Of a DNA stretch of 64,000 nt, positions 26,782 through 36,058 are shown piece by piece. Under the pieces are notes generated by a model. The model had not been told where the DNA came from and did no database searches. It saw nothing but the letters and a program-made list of their open reading frames with translations. The DNA is taken from NCBI RefSeq assembly GCF_009906855.1, contig NZ_CP047650.1, positions 372,001 through 436,000 on the forward strand, in the 5' to 3' direction. Within the stretch, counting starts at the first letter, position 1. Each line of letters begins with the position of its first letter. The position numbers were made by a program, and so were the translations under genes. The stretch comes from Xylophilus rhododendri (lineage in GTDB: Bacteria > Pseudomonadota > Gammaproteobacteria > Burkholderiales > Burkholderiaceae_C).

Positions 26782-28014
26782 CTAGACTTTGCCGGATACC
26801 GGTCGAAGCCACAGCGCGGCGCCCGCCAGCATCAACAGAACCGCCGCCCCAGCTGAAAAAACAAAAGGTGCCGTTCGTCCGTACACGGCAATCAGCCAGG
26901 CACCAAAGATCGGAAAAGACAGGACGGCCGCGAGCTGGGCACTTCGGATGGAGGTGCTGACCCGCCCCAGCAACTGTCGCGGGCAGAGGTTCTGCAGGTT
27001 CACGCCTGCTCCGATCGCAAATAATTCGTACCCGAATCCATTCACAAACCAGAGCGCCATGAGAAAAGGCTCGATGGATTTCTGCGGCACATACGAGACG
27101 ACAAACGCAGTCACGACCAGCACGCATGAATAAACCAGCAAACCGCCGCGCATTAAATTCGCGACGGAATTTCGACCGATCACGACACGACGGACCAATA
27201 TAGCCGCCGTGGCTGCGCCAAGAGCCGTTGACGACATGATCCAGGAATATGTTTCTCCACTGAATCCCAGAAAACTCAGATAGGCCGCAAGGTGGGGGTC
27301 ATAGACAGCCAGCAGGGCGGATACTGCAACACTGGCCAGTGCGCCGAGAAGAAGCCCCCTCGGCAATCGCGTCATCAATCCAAATGCGGGCGTTGGCCGA
27401 TCGGCTTCTGATGAACCCGCCTCCTCCAAGGCCTTGCACGTTTCCGGATCGCGAAGCAAGACTGCCGGCAACAAACCAGTAGCTGCAGCCATGATTGCCC
27501 CCGAAAACAAAAATACCATGGGCATGGCAAGCAGCTGGGTGAGCCCACCGGCGAACAGCGGAGCGGCGATTTTCGAAGCCTGGTCCAGCGCACTCAAATT
27601 GGCGTAATAGCGGGTGCGTGCATGCGCTGGCACCAAGCGCCGGGTCATGACCGAACTGGACGCCCAGTAGAAGGTGTTGGCAAGCCCCTTTGCAAACACC
27701 AGCGCCAGGAACGGATAAAGAGACGGGGCGAATGCAATGCATATCGTCAACGCCGTCCGCGCTGTCGCCCCGTACAGCATGATGATCTTGCTGTCGCCGC
27801 GATCCGTCAAAAATCCGACAAATGGCCCCAGCACGAGGCTAGGGATGGCAAACGCCGCAGCGACCAAAGCAATGTCCGCAGGAGGCGCGTGCCACAGGAA
27901 CGATGGGATGGAAAATATGAGAAAAATATCCAGCCATTGAGAAGCGCCGCTCAGTGCCTGAACCACGAGCCAGCTTTTTTTGCAGATTCCCTGGTCGGCG
28001 CCGGCATCTTCCAT
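26782..28014 (-). CDS. MFS transporter
   Basis: 410 residues with about 12 hydrophobic segments and the loop 2-3 signature in weak form (VGFLTDRGDSKIIMLYG), typical of major facilitator exporters. Closest in look to drug or siderophore exporters of the enterobactin-exporter type, but the substrate is unknown. ATG 28014 is preferred over a TTG at 28023. The gene is AT-richer than its neighbours and so may be acquired; it stands between the convergent deacylase and an AraC gene 154 bp upstream on the same strand. Confidence 0.82.
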   Translation of the reverse strand: MEDAGADQGICKKSWLVVQALSGASQWLDIFLIFSIPSFLWHAPPADIALVAAAFAIPSLVLGPFVGFLTDRGDSKIIMLYGATARTALTICIAFAPSLYPFLALVFAKGLANTFYWASSSVMTRRLVPAHARTRYYANLSALDQASKIAAPLFAGGLTQLLAMPMVFLFSGAIMAAATGLLPAVLLRDPETCKALEEAGSSEADRPTPAFGLMTRLPRGLLLGALASVAVSALLAVYDPHLAAYLSFLGFSGETYSWIMSSTALGAATAAILVRRVVIGRNSVANLMRGGLLVYSCVLVVTAFVVSYVPQKSIEPFLMALWFVNGFGYELFAIGAGVNLQNLCPRQLLGRVSTSIRSAQLAAVLSFPIFGAWLIAVYGRTAPFVFSAGAAVLLMLAGAALWLRPVSGKV

Positions 28015-28168
28015 TTCGTTCAAGCCGAATAATCAATCGTTTCCCGGCAATGGTGGCCGCTTCAAGCCACAGCACCGGCTCGTGTTCATTTCACGCGGCC
28101 TGTCTTCCCAACCAGGCTGCTGCACCAATCGACAGACAGCCACCATCATCGCGCCACACAAGTACCGC

Positions 28169-28981
28169 TCAGCCCCCTTCGCCCTCGCCCCGCCCCAGGT
28201 AATGCCGTGGCGTCTTGCCCATCACCCGCCGGAACATCGCCGTGAAGGAACTCGGGCTCTCGTAACCCAGGTCCATGGCCACCTTGTGCACCGGCGTGCC
28301 CAGCGACAGCCGGCGCAGCGCCTCCATCAGGCGCAGTTGCTGGCGCCACAGGGTGAAGGTCATGCCGGTCTGTTCCAGGAAGAGCCGGGTCAGGGTGCGC
28401 CGGCCCAGGGCGCCGAAGCGGGCCCAGTCCTCCAGGTCGCCCTCGCGGCCGGGGTCGGCCAGCAGGGCCTTGCAGATGCGCAGCAGGCGGGCGTCGCGCG
28501 GCATGGGCACATGCAGTGGCACCTGGGGGGCGGCGCAGATTTCGTCCAGGATCAGGCGCATCACCCGGCCGTCGCGGCCGGCCTCGTCGTAGAGCAGGGG
28601 GATGTCGATCGCCTCGATGATCAGCTGGCGCAGCAGCGGCGAGACCTCGATCACGCAGCATTCGCCCGGCAGGTTCGGCGAGGCATCGGGCTGGATGTAG
28701 AGCGAGCGGTTGGACACCGCCTGCCCCCGCGCATGCATCTCGTGCTCGATGCCGCCCGGCACCCACACCGCGCGGTTGGGCGGCACCAGCCAGGCGCCGG
28801 CCTCGGTGTGCAGGGTGAACATGCCCTTGACCGCATAGGCCAGCTGGGCGCGCGGATGGGAATGGCGCGGCACGATCATCGAGGGCTCGGGATCGTGCTC
28901 CACGATGATCATCGAGACCGGGCGCGGGATGTCCTGGTAGTCCTGGAAGACGACGCTGCGGGCGGGATTCGCTGGGTTCAT
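28169..28981 (-). CDS. AraC family regulator with cupin domain
   Basis: 270 residues from ATG 28981. An N-terminal cupin sensing domain (IVPRHSHPRAQLAYAVKG, WLVPPNRAVWVPGGIEHEM) and a C-terminal AraC double helix-turn-helix (ARFGALGRRTLTRLFLEQTGMTF and GYESPSSFTAMFRRVMGKTPRHYL). It is divergent from a solute-binding protein, esterase and aldolase operon starting at 29152 and probably controls it in response to an aromatic or organic acid; the effector is unknown. Confidence 0.88.
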   Translation of the reverse strand: MNPANPARSVVFQDYQDIPRPVSMIIVEHDPEPSMIVPRHSHPRAQLAYAVKGMFTLHTEAGAWLVPPNRAVWVPGGIEHEMHARGQAVSNRSLYIQPDASPNLPGECCVIEVSPLLRQLIIEAIDIPLLYDEAGRDGRVMRLILDEICAAPQVPLHVPMPRDARLLRICKALLADPGREGDLEDWARFGALGRRTLTRLFLEQTGMTFTLWRQQLRLMEALRRLSLGTPVHKVAMDLGYESPSSFTAMFRRVMGKTPRHYLGRGEGEGG

Positions 28982-29151
28982 GGCTGGGCCTGCGGGCACG
29001 CAAGAAGCACGCCCAAGTCAGTTTGGCCCGCGCGAAACAGAACTCGGCTCGATCCCGCCGGTGCCGCGCCAGGCCCCTGCCTACACTGATTTTCGCCATA
29101 CGGCGGGCCGCCGGCAGCAGGCGGCGGCTCCTTCCCCACACGAGGATCAGC

Positions 29152-30741
29152 ATGCACAAACGTGAGTTCAACAAGAGCCTGGTGGCAGCCGGCGCCCTGG
29201 GCCTGTTCGAAGCTTCTTTCGGCATTACCAAGGCCTTTGGCCAGACCCGCGGCGGCACGCTCAACTCCATCGTGCAGCCCGAGCCGCCGATGCTGAACCT
29301 GGCGATCAGCCAGCTCACGCCCACGCAGATGGTGTCGGGCAAGATCTTCCTGAGCCTGCTGACCTACGGCTTCGACCTCAAGCCCATGCCCAGCCTGGCC
29401 AAGAGCTGGACCATCTCGCCCGACGGCAAGACCTACACCTTCCACCTGGAGCCGGCCGCCAAATGGCACGACGGCAAGCCGCTGACCTCGGACGACGTGC
29501 TCTACACCGTCAAGGAATTCCTGCCGATCACCCATCCGCGCGCCAAGGCGATCTTCGGCCGCTGCGAGTCGATCACCGCGCCGGACGCCCACACCGTGGT
29601 CTTCAAGCTGGCCGAGCCCTTCGGCCCCTTCATCGGCGCCTTCGACATCTCCAACCTGCCGGTGATGCCCAAGCACATCTACGCCGGCACCGACATCACC
29701 AAGAATCCCAACAACATGAGCCCGATCGGCTCGGGGCCCTTCAAGTTCAAGGAATGGGTGCGCGGCTCGCACATCCACCTGGTGAGGAACGAGGACTACT
29801 TCAAGCCCGGCCTGCCCTACCTCGACGCCCTCATCTACCGCGTGGTGCCCGACGGCGCCTCGCGCGCCCTGGCCATCGAGAAGGGCACGGTGCAGCTCAC
29901 CCAGTGGACCGACCTGGAGCTGTTCGACGCCCAGCGCATCGGCAAGCTGCCGCAGCTGGCCATGACCACCAGGGGCTACGAATACTTCGCGCCCATCATG
30001 TGGCTGGAGATCAACAACCGCACCGCGCCGCTGGACGACAAGCGTTTCCGCCAGGCGGTGATGCACGCCATCGACCGCAACGTGATCAAGGACAAGATCC
30101 TCTACGGCTTCGGCAAGATCGCCACCGGCCCGGTCAACTCCAAGACCCGCTTCTACGAGCCCAACGTGAAGAAGTACGACTTCTCCATCGCCAAGGCCAA
30201 CGCCCTGCTCGACGAGATGGGCCTGAAGCCCGACGCCAAGGGCATACGCGCCCGGGTGCGCCTGCCGGTGGCGCCCTACGGCGAGATGGTCACCCGCACC
30301 TGCGAGTACATCCGCCAGTGCCTCTCCAAGATCGGCGTGACGGTGGTGCTGGAGTCCACCGACACCGGCAGCTACAGCCAGCGCATCGCCAACTGGGACT
30401 ACGACCTGAACCTGCTCTGGCTCTACCAGTTCGGCGACCCGGCGCTCGGCGTGACACGCAACTACGTCAGCTCCAACATCCGCAAGATCATGTTCACCAA
30501 CACGGTGGGCTACTCCAACCCGGAAGTCGACAAGCTGGCCGACGCCGCCGCGGTGGAGGTGGAGGACAGCAAGCGCCAGGCCCTCTACAGCAAGATGCAG
30601 CAGCTGATCGTGGAGGACGTGCCCATCGCCTGGCTGGTAGAGATGGAGTTCCCCACCATCTACGACAAACGCCTGCAGAACCTGGTGACCACGGCCATCG
30701 GCATCCACGAGAGTTTCGACACCGTGTACTTCAAGGCCTGA
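29152..30741 (+). CDS. ABC transporter substrate-binding protein (SBP_bac_5)
   Basis: 529 residues, exported. The signal peptide is of mixed type (HKREFNKSLVAAGALGLFEASFG, likely cleavage after AFGQ). The body fits the dipeptide/oligopeptide/nickel-binding family: GGTLNSIVQPEPPMLN at the mature start, AKWHDGKPLTSDDVLYTVKEF, and NMSPIGSGPFKFKEW. ATG 29152 has GAGG upstream. No permease or ATPase gene accompanies it, so it would have to feed a transporter encoded elsewhere. First gene of an apparent operon with an esterase and an aldolase, 13 bp before the next gene. Confidence 0.88.
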   Translation: MHKREFNKSLVAAGALGLFEASFGITKAFGQTRGGTLNSIVQPEPPMLNLAISQLTPTQMVSGKIFLSLLTYGFDLKPMPSLAKSWTISPDGKTYTFHLEPAAKWHDGKPLTSDDVLYTVKEFLPITHPRAKAIFGRCESITAPDAHTVVFKLAEPFGPFIGAFDISNLPVMPKHIYAGTDITKNPNNMSPIGSGPFKFKEWVRGSHIHLVRNEDYFKPGLPYLDALIYRVVPDGASRALAIEKGTVQLTQWTDLELFDAQRIGKLPQLAMTTRGYEYFAPIMWLEINNRTAPLDDKRFRQAVMHAIDRNVIKDKILYGFGKIATGPVNSKTRFYEPNVKKYDFSIAKANALLDEMGLKPDAKGIRARVRLPVAPYGEMVTRTCEYIRQCLSKIGVTVVLESTDTGSYSQRIANWDYDLNLLWLYQFGDPALGVTRNYVSSNIRKIMFTNTVGYSNPEVDKLADAAAVEVEDSKRQALYSKMQQLIVEDVPIAWLVEMEFPTIYDKRLQNLVTTAIGIHESFDTVYFKA

Positions 30742-30754
30742 GGACGCGGGCGCG

Positions 30755-31744
30755 ATGACCTCCCCGGTCGAACCCCAGCTGGCCGCCAGGCCCGAAGGCG
30801 CGCTGCCGGCGCCCATGGACCCGCAGATCCGCGAGTTCGTGCGTCGCATGTCGGCGGACGCATCGCAATACCCGCGGCGCGACACCGTCTCCATCGCCGA
30901 GGGCCGCGACATCGCCGAGAAGGTGCGGGCGCCCTGGGCCGCCGGCGGCCCGGCGATGGCGCGCACGGTGGAGCGCCACATCCCCACCCGCCACGGCGAG
31001 CTGCGCATCCGCATCCACCACCCGGCCGGGCAGCGCATGCCCGGCGCCCTGCTCTACATCCACGGCGGCGGCTTCGTGCTCTTCAGCGTGGACACCCACG
31101 ACCGGCTGATGCGCGAATACGCCCACCGCGCCGGCATCGTGGTGGTCGGCATCGACTACACCCGGGCGCCGGAGGCGCGTTTTCCGCAGCCGCTGGAAGA
31201 GTGCATCGACGCCATCGAATGGCTGGCCGCGCATGCCGGCGAGATCGGCTTCGACCCCGCCCAACTCTTCGTCGGCGGCGACTCGGCCGGCGGCAACCTC
31301 ACCATGGGCTGTGCCCTGCACTTCCGCGATGCGGGCCGCCAGCCGATCCGCGCCATGGTGCTCAACTACACCGGCTTCAGCACCAACCTCTACCGCGACT
31401 CCGTGGTGCGCTACGGCGCGGGCGACTACGGCCTCTCGCTGCACATGATGGTCTGGTTCTACCGCAACTACCTGGGCCGCCAGGAGGACTTCGCCGACCC
31501 GCGCATGAACCTGCTGGCCGCCGATGTGCGCGGCCTGCCGCGGGCCTGCCTGGTGATCGCCGAATGCGATCCGCTGTACGACGACAGCATCGACATGGTC
31601 GCCAAACTCGAAGCCGCGGGCGTGGACCTGTGGGCCAGGGTCTATCCCGGCACGGTGCACAGCTTCCTCGAAGCCGTCTCCATCGCCGAGGTGGCCAACA
31701 CCGCCTTCGACGACACTGTGCGCTGGCTGCAGCAGCACGCATGA
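30755..31744 (+). CDS. Alpha/beta hydrolase, HSL-type esterase
   Basis: 329 residues, no signal peptide. The hormone-sensitive-lipase group is shown by the oxyanion HGGG (residues 103-106), nucleophile S177 in GGDSAGG, an acid in ECDPLYDD and a His in GTVHSF. It hydrolyses carboxylic esters of moderate size. Its place between an exported solute-binding protein and a class II aldolase suggests it opens an ester or lactone of the imported substrate before retro-aldol cleavage; that is inference. Confidence 0.88.
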   Translation: MTSPVEPQLAARPEGALPAPMDPQIREFVRRMSADASQYPRRDTVSIAEGRDIAEKVRAPWAAGGPAMARTVERHIPTRHGELRIRIHHPAGQRMPGALLYIHGGGFVLFSVDTHDRLMREYAHRAGIVVVGIDYTRAPEARFPQPLEECIDAIEWLAAHAGEIGFDPAQLFVGGDSAGGNLTMGCALHFRDAGRQPIRAMVLNYTGFSTNLYRDSVVRYGAGDYGLSLHMMVWFYRNYLGRQEDFADPRMNLLAADVRGLPRACLVIAECDPLYDDSIDMVAKLEAAGVDLWARVYPGTVHSFLEAVSIAEVANTAFDDTVRWLQQHA

Positions 31745-31780
31745 CCGCCCTTTTTTTCTTCCCCTGACCCTGCCTCTCCC

Positions 31781-32518
31781 ATGACGCCCACCGAACCCGG
31801 CCTGCTGGCCGACGCCGAAGCCCGCACCCGCCAGGAACTGGCCGCCCTCTACCGCCTGGTCGCGCATTTCCGCATGACGGACCTGATCGATACCCACATC
31901 AGCGCCCGCATCCCCGGCACGCCCGACCATTTCCTGATCAACCGCTACGGCGTGCTCTTCCACGAGATGCGGCCCGAGGACCTGGTGAAGATCGACCCGA
32001 CCGGCAGCGTGGTCGAGGCCCGGGATTCCGCCGAGCCGGTCAACGCCGCCGGCTTCACCATCCACTCCGCCGTGCACATGGCCCGCCACGACCTGGCCTG
32101 CGTGATCCACACCCATACCGGCGACGGCATGGCCGTGGCCTGCATGGAAGAAGGCCTGCTGCCCATCACCCAGCACGCGCTGAAGTTCTACGGCCGGCTG
32201 GCCTATCACGACTACGAGGGCATCGCCCTGGACCTCGACGAGCGCGAGCGCCTGGTCGCGAGCCTGGGCCAGCACCAGGTGATGATCCTGCGCAACCACG
32301 GCCTGCTGGCCGGCGGCCGCAGCATTCCCGAGGCCTTCCTCAACATCTATTTCCTGGAGCGCGCCTGCCAGGCGCAGGTGAAGGCCCTGAGTTCAGGCCG
32401 CAAGCTGAGCCTGCCCTCGCCCGAGGTCTGCCAGCGCACGGCCGACCAGTTCAACCGCGAGGAAGGGCTGGAGCATGCGCAGCTGGCCTGGGATTCGGCG
32501 CTGCGGCTGATCGCCTGA
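31781..32518 (+). CDS. Class II aldolase/adducin family protein
   Basis: 245 residues. Metal ligands are visible: HTHTGDG (His pair) and the later H in YHDYEG, with the conserved RNHGLL. Family members cleave sugar or hydroxy-acid phosphates, or decarboxylate and cleave hydroxy acids, using a divalent metal. It is paralogous to the aldolase at 39990-40781, sharing IPGT, LVKIDL-type and HSAVH segments. Last gene of the AraC-flanked operon, convergent with the Bug gene 21 bp away. Confidence 0.85.
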   Translation: MTPTEPGLLADAEARTRQELAALYRLVAHFRMTDLIDTHISARIPGTPDHFLINRYGVLFHEMRPEDLVKIDPTGSVVEARDSAEPVNAAGFTIHSAVHMARHDLACVIHTHTGDGMAVACMEEGLLPITQHALKFYGRLAYHDYEGIALDLDERERLVASLGQHQVMILRNHGLLAGGRSIPEAFLNIYFLERACQAQVKALSSGRKLSLPSPEVCQRTADQFNREEGLEHAQLAWDSALRLIA

Positions 32519-32539
32519 TAAGCCTGATCGCGCGGCGGC

Positions 32540-33502
32540 CTATTCGAGCTTGATGTCGGCCTTGCGGATCACCTCGGCCCAGCGCCTGGTCTCGGCCTGC
32601 ACATAGCTGCCGAACTCGGCCGGCGTGGAGCCGGTGGGGATGTAGCCCAGGGGCTCGACCATCTTCTTGAACTCGGCCGACTTGAGCGTGGCGTTGATCT
32701 CGGCATTGAGCTTGTTGACCACCGCGGCCGGCGTGTTGGCCGGCGCCAGGATGCCGTACCAGCCGTAGACCTCGAAGCCCTTCAGGGTCTCGGCGATGGC
32801 GGGCACGTCGGGGATCAGGGGCGAGCGTTCCAGGCTGGTCACGGCCACCGGATGCAGGCGGCCGGCGCGGGCCATGCCCAGGGAGTCGGGGCCGGCGAAC
32901 ACGCTGGGGATCTCGCCGCCCACGGCCGCGTTGATCGAGGGGCCGCCGCCCTTGTAGGGCACATGCATCATCTTCACGCCGGCCGTGCTGGCGAACAGCT
33001 CGCCGGCCAGGTGGCTGGTGTTGCCGCTGCCGGCCGAGCCGAAGCTGAGCTGGCCGGGGTTCTTCCTGGCGTACTCGATCAGCTCGGGCACCGTCTTCGG
33101 GCCGAACTGGGGGTTGGTGTAGAGCACCAGCGGCAGCTTGGCCACCATGGAGACCGGCGTGAAATCCTTGGTGGAGTCGTAGGGCAGCGTCTTGTAGAGG
33201 CTGGGGTTGATGGCGTGCGCCGCCAGCACCATCACCAGGGTGTAGCCGTCGGGCTGCGACTTGGCGACGAACTGGGTGGCGATGGCGCCGCCTGCGCCGC
33301 CCTTGTAGTCGAGGATGACCGGCTGGCCCAGGCGCTTGCCCAGCTCCACCGAGAGCGGCCGGGCCACCGAATCCGCGGTGCCGCCGGGCGGATAGGGAAT
33401 GACGATGGTGACCGGCCGGCTGGGGTAGTCCGCGGCCATGGAGGCCAGGGCCGTCAGTGCCAGGCCGGCGGCCAGCAGGGTTCTGCGAAGGTGGTTTTGC
33501 AT
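32540..33502 (-). CDS. Bug-type tripartite tricarboxylate substrate-binding protein
   Basis: 320 residues, periplasmic. Signal peptide LRRTLLAAGLALTALASMAA, then the Bug signature: YPSRPVTIVIPYPPGGTADSVARPL, GGAGGAIATQFVAKSQPDGYTLV, and HVPYKGGGPSINAAVGGEI. Such proteins bind carboxylates (for example tricarboxylates, aromatic acids) for TctAB transporters or act as sensors. It is the last gene of the operon that begins with the SDR at 37370, 42 bp after the CoA-transferase beta gene, so it probably binds the substrate of that pathway. No TctAB genes are in the window. Confidence 0.92.
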   Translation of the reverse strand: MQNHLRRTLLAAGLALTALASMAADYPSRPVTIVIPYPPGGTADSVARPLSVELGKRLGQPVILDYKGGAGGAIATQFVAKSQPDGYTLVMVLAAHAINPSLYKTLPYDSTKDFTPVSMVAKLPLVLYTNPQFGPKTVPELIEYARKNPGQLSFGSAGSGNTSHLAGELFASTAGVKMMHVPYKGGGPSINAAVGGEIPSVFAGPDSLGMARAGRLHPVAVTSLERSPLIPDVPAIAETLKGFEVYGWYGILAPANTPAAVVNKLNAEINATLKSAEFKKMVEPLGYIPTGSTPAEFGSYVQAETRRWAEVIRKADIKLE

Positions 33503-33544
33503 GGTCTCTGTCTCTCGGTTTTCTTGGGGAATCTTCGGGATGGA

Positions 33545-34219
33545 TCAGTGGCGCAGCACGGCGAGCTCGTCGGCCCAGTGCAGCGGCGCGCCGGTCAGGG
33601 CCTGCACCTGCTCGCGGCTGACGCCTTCGGCCAGGCCGCGCACCACGAAGCCGGTGCCGGGCACCACGTCGATGGCCACCAGGTCGGTGTGCACCGAGGT
33701 GACCACGCCGCAGCCGGTGAGCGGGAAGACGCAGCGCTCCAGCAGCTTGGGGCGGCCCTCGCGGGTGGTGTGCTCCATGGTGACGATGACGCGCTTGGCG
33801 CCGGCCACCAGGTCCATGGCGCCGCCGATGCCGGGCACGGCGCCCGCGTCTCCGGTGGACCAGCTGGCGATGTCGCCGTTGGGGGCGACCTGGAAGGCGC
33901 CGAGGATGGTGGCGTCCAGGTGGCCGCCGCGCATCATGGCGAAGGAGGTGGACTGCTCGCAGATCGAGGAGCCGGGCACCAGCTGCACGAACTCCTTGCT
34001 GGCGTTGATCAGGTCCACATCCCCGTCCTCGCCTTCGATCAGGCCGCGCAGGCCGAGGATGCCGTTCTCGCTGTGCAGGATGACCTCCTTGGCCGGGTCC
34101 AGGTAGCGCGCCACCAGGGTCGGGATGCCCAGGCCCACGTTGACATAGCTGCCGTCGGGGATCGAGGCGGCGACGAGCTGCGCCAGCCGGTGGCGCGAGA
34201 GTTTCCTGAGTTCAGCCAT
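33545..34219 (-). CDS. CoA-transferase family I, beta subunit
   Basis: 224 residues. Beta subunit of a 3-oxoacid CoA-transferase, such as PcaJ or ScoB: VNVGLGIPTLVARYL, and the catalytic Glu E51 in HSENGILG that forms the enzyme-CoA thioester, followed by GGHLDATILGAFQV. With the alpha subunit it moves CoA from succinyl-CoA or acetyl-CoA to an oxo acid. AAGGA stands 5 nt before ATG 34219, and the start overlaps the alpha-subunit stop by 8 nt. Confidence 0.93.
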   Translation of the reverse strand: MAELRKLSRHRLAQLVAASIPDGSYVNVGLGIPTLVARYLDPAKEVILHSENGILGLRGLIEGEDGDVDLINASKEFVQLVPGSSICEQSTSFAMMRGGHLDATILGAFQVAPNGDIASWSTGDAGAVPGIGGAMDLVAGAKRVIVTMEHTTREGRPKLLERCVFPLTGCGVVTSVHTDLVAIDVVPGTGFVVRGLAEGVSREQVQALTGAPLHWADELAVLRH

Positions 34220-34883
34220 GGGAGTCCTTGCGTACCGCGCAGGCCACGAAGATGCCGGGGGTGACGACCGCGTCCGGTGCGATGGCGCCCAGGGGCAGCA
34301 CGTCGTCCACCTGGGCGATGGCATGGCGGGCGGCCATGCACATGGTCGGGCCGAAGCCGCGGCCGGCCAGCCGGTAGGTGAGGTTGCCCCAGCGGTCGGC
34401 CTGGTAGGCGCGCACCAGGGCGAAGTCGGCGCGCAGCGGCTGCTCCATCACGAAGCCGCGGCCGTCGATGACCCGCTGCTCCTTGCCCTCGGCGATGGGC
34501 GTGCCGTAGCCGGTGGGCGTGAAGAAGGGGCCGAGGCCGGCGCCGCCGGCGCGCATGCGCTCCAGCAGCGTGCCCTGGGGCACCAGTTCCAGCTCGATCC
34601 TGCCGGCCTTGAAGAGGCCGGCGAAGACATGCGCGCCGGAGGACTTGGGATAGGTGCACACCATCTTGCGCACCCGGCCCGCGGCCAGCAGCGCGGCCAG
34701 GGCATGGTCGCCGGTGCCGGCGTTGTTGCTGATGATGGTGAGGTCCCTGGGGCCCTGTTCGACCAGGGCATGCAGCAGCTCGAAGGGCAGGCCCGAGTCG
34801 CCAAAGCCGCTGACCATGACGGAGGCGCCGTCGGTTATGCCGGCCACGGCGGCGCGCAGGTTGGGGGCGATCTTGTTGATCAC
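34212..34883 (-). CDS. CoA-transferase family I, alpha subunit
   Basis: 223 residues, GTG start at 34883 (GTGA overlap of 4 nt with the thiolase-like stop). The sequence MINKIAPNL then GASVMVSGFGDSGLPFELL, ISNNAGTGDHALAALL and PTGYGTPIAEGKEQ matches PcaI/ScoA-type alpha subunits. It forms the CoA-binding half of the heteromeric transferase with the following gene. Tight overlaps on both sides show translational coupling within the SDR to Bug operon. Confidence 0.92.
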   Translation of the reverse strand: MINKIAPNLRAAVAGITDGASVMVSGFGDSGLPFELLHALVEQGPRDLTIISNNAGTGDHALAALLAAGRVRKMVCTYPKSSGAHVFAGLFKAGRIELELVPQGTLLERMRAGGAGLGPFFTPTGYGTPIAEGKEQRVIDGRGFVMEQPLRADFALVRAYQADRWGNLTYRLAGRGFGPTMCMAARHAIAQVDDVLPLGAIAPDAVVTPGIFVACAVRKDSHG

Positions 34884-36058
34884 AGCGCGGCCTCCGTCGA
34901 CAGGATGGCGGTGGACTGGCTCGACAGCGTGGAGCCGTTGCCGTGCACCAGGGCCACGTGCACATCCGCCTGCTGGCGCGCGCCGGCATGGCCGCGCAGC
35001 TGCTCCACCGCCTCCAGCACCAGGAAGCTGCCGTACATGCCGGGATGGCCGAAGGACAGGCCGCCGCCATTGGTGTTGACCGCCAGCCGGCCGCCGGGCG
35101 CGATGCCGCCGTCCTGCACGAAGGCGCCGCCCTCGCCCTTCTGGCAGAAGCCCAGGTCCTCCAGGAACAGGATGACGTTGATGGTGAAGGCGTCGTAGAG
35201 GCAGGCCAGGTCGATGTCGGCGATGGACACACCCGCCATCGCCAGCGCCCGGGGGCCGGAGCGCGAGGCCGCGGTCACCGTCAGGTCCGGCATGCTGGAG
35301 ATCTGCCGGTGCCAGGTCTCGCTGGCATTGCCCAGGATGTAGGCCGGCCGGTGCGGGCCGTCCTTGGCGCGTTCGGCCAGGCTCAGCACGAAGGCGCCGG
35401 CGCCGTCGGTGAGCAGGCAGCAGTCGCGCACGCCGAGCGGGTCGCAGACCATGCGGGCCTGGAGCACGTCCTCGATGCTCAGCTCGCCGCGGCTGAAGGC
35501 CCGCGGATTGAGCTGCGCCCAGCGGCGGGCCGCCACCGCCACTTCGGCGAGCTGGGCGCGGGTGGTGCCGTACTGGTGCATATGGCGGGCGGTGGCCAAC
35601 GCATAGGCGCTGATCGGCTGCATCGGCTGGTAGGGGGTCTCGTAGGGCTGGGGGTCGAGCACCTGGCGCATCTTCGTGACCGCCGCCCGGTCCACCGTGC
35701 CGCTGCGCTGGGTGCTGCCGTAGCAGACCAGCACGTGCTTGCATTCGCCCGCCATCAGCGCCAGCACCGCCGGCAGCAGCTGGGCGATGAAGCTGGAGCC
35801 GCCGAGCATGGTGCTGTCCACGAAACTTGGCCGGATGCCGAGGTATTCGGCCACCGGCAGCGCCCACATGGTGGCCGAGCCGCTGCAGGTGCACAGGCCG
35901 TCGATGTCGGCCATCTTCAGCCCCGCGTCGGCCACCGCGCGTTGCGCGGCCAGCGACAGGATCTCCATCTCGCTGAAGCCCTTCGCATCGCCCATGCCGG
36001 CCATGCCGATGCCGGTGATCGCGGCGGCGCCGCGCAATGCCTTGTCCTGCGAATTCAT
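34880..36058 (-). CDS. Thiolase-fold protein, Ltp/SCP-x type, lacking catalytic Cys
   Basis: 392 residues. Thiolase superfamily: GIGMAGMGDAKGFSEMEILSLA at the start, VTAASRSGPRAL, and C-terminal NTNGGGLSFGHPGMYGSF. The position of the nucleophilic Cys in true thiolases reads LGGSSFIA, with no Cys. The usual HDAF segment is YDAFT, and a Tyr follows the GHP histidine. This matches the lipid-transfer-protein group in which a thiolase-fold protein pairs with a DUF35 protein to do retro-aldol cleavage (Ltp2 with its DUF35 partner in steroid side-chain breakdown). The DUF35 gene is directly upstream with a 4-nt ATGA overlap. I infer retro-aldolase or acyl-transfer activity rather than thiolysis; the substrate is unknown. 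Confidence 0.82.
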   Translation of the reverse strand: MNSQDKALRGAAAITGIGMAGMGDAKGFSEMEILSLAAQRAVADAGLKMADIDGLCTCSGSATMWALPVAEYLGIRPSFVDSTMLGGSSFIAQLLPAVLALMAGECKHVLVCYGSTQRSGTVDRAAVTKMRQVLDPQPYETPYQPMQPISAYALATARHMHQYGTTRAQLAEVAVAARRWAQLNPRAFSRGELSIEDVLQARMVCDPLGVRDCCLLTDGAGAFVLSLAERAKDGPHRPAYILGNASETWHRQISSMPDLTVTAASRSGPRALAMAGVSIADIDLACLYDAFTINVILFLEDLGFCQKGEGGAFVQDGGIAPGGRLAVNTNGGGLSFGHPGMYGSFLVLEAVEQLRGHAGARQQADVHVALVHGNGSTLSSQSTAILSTEAAL

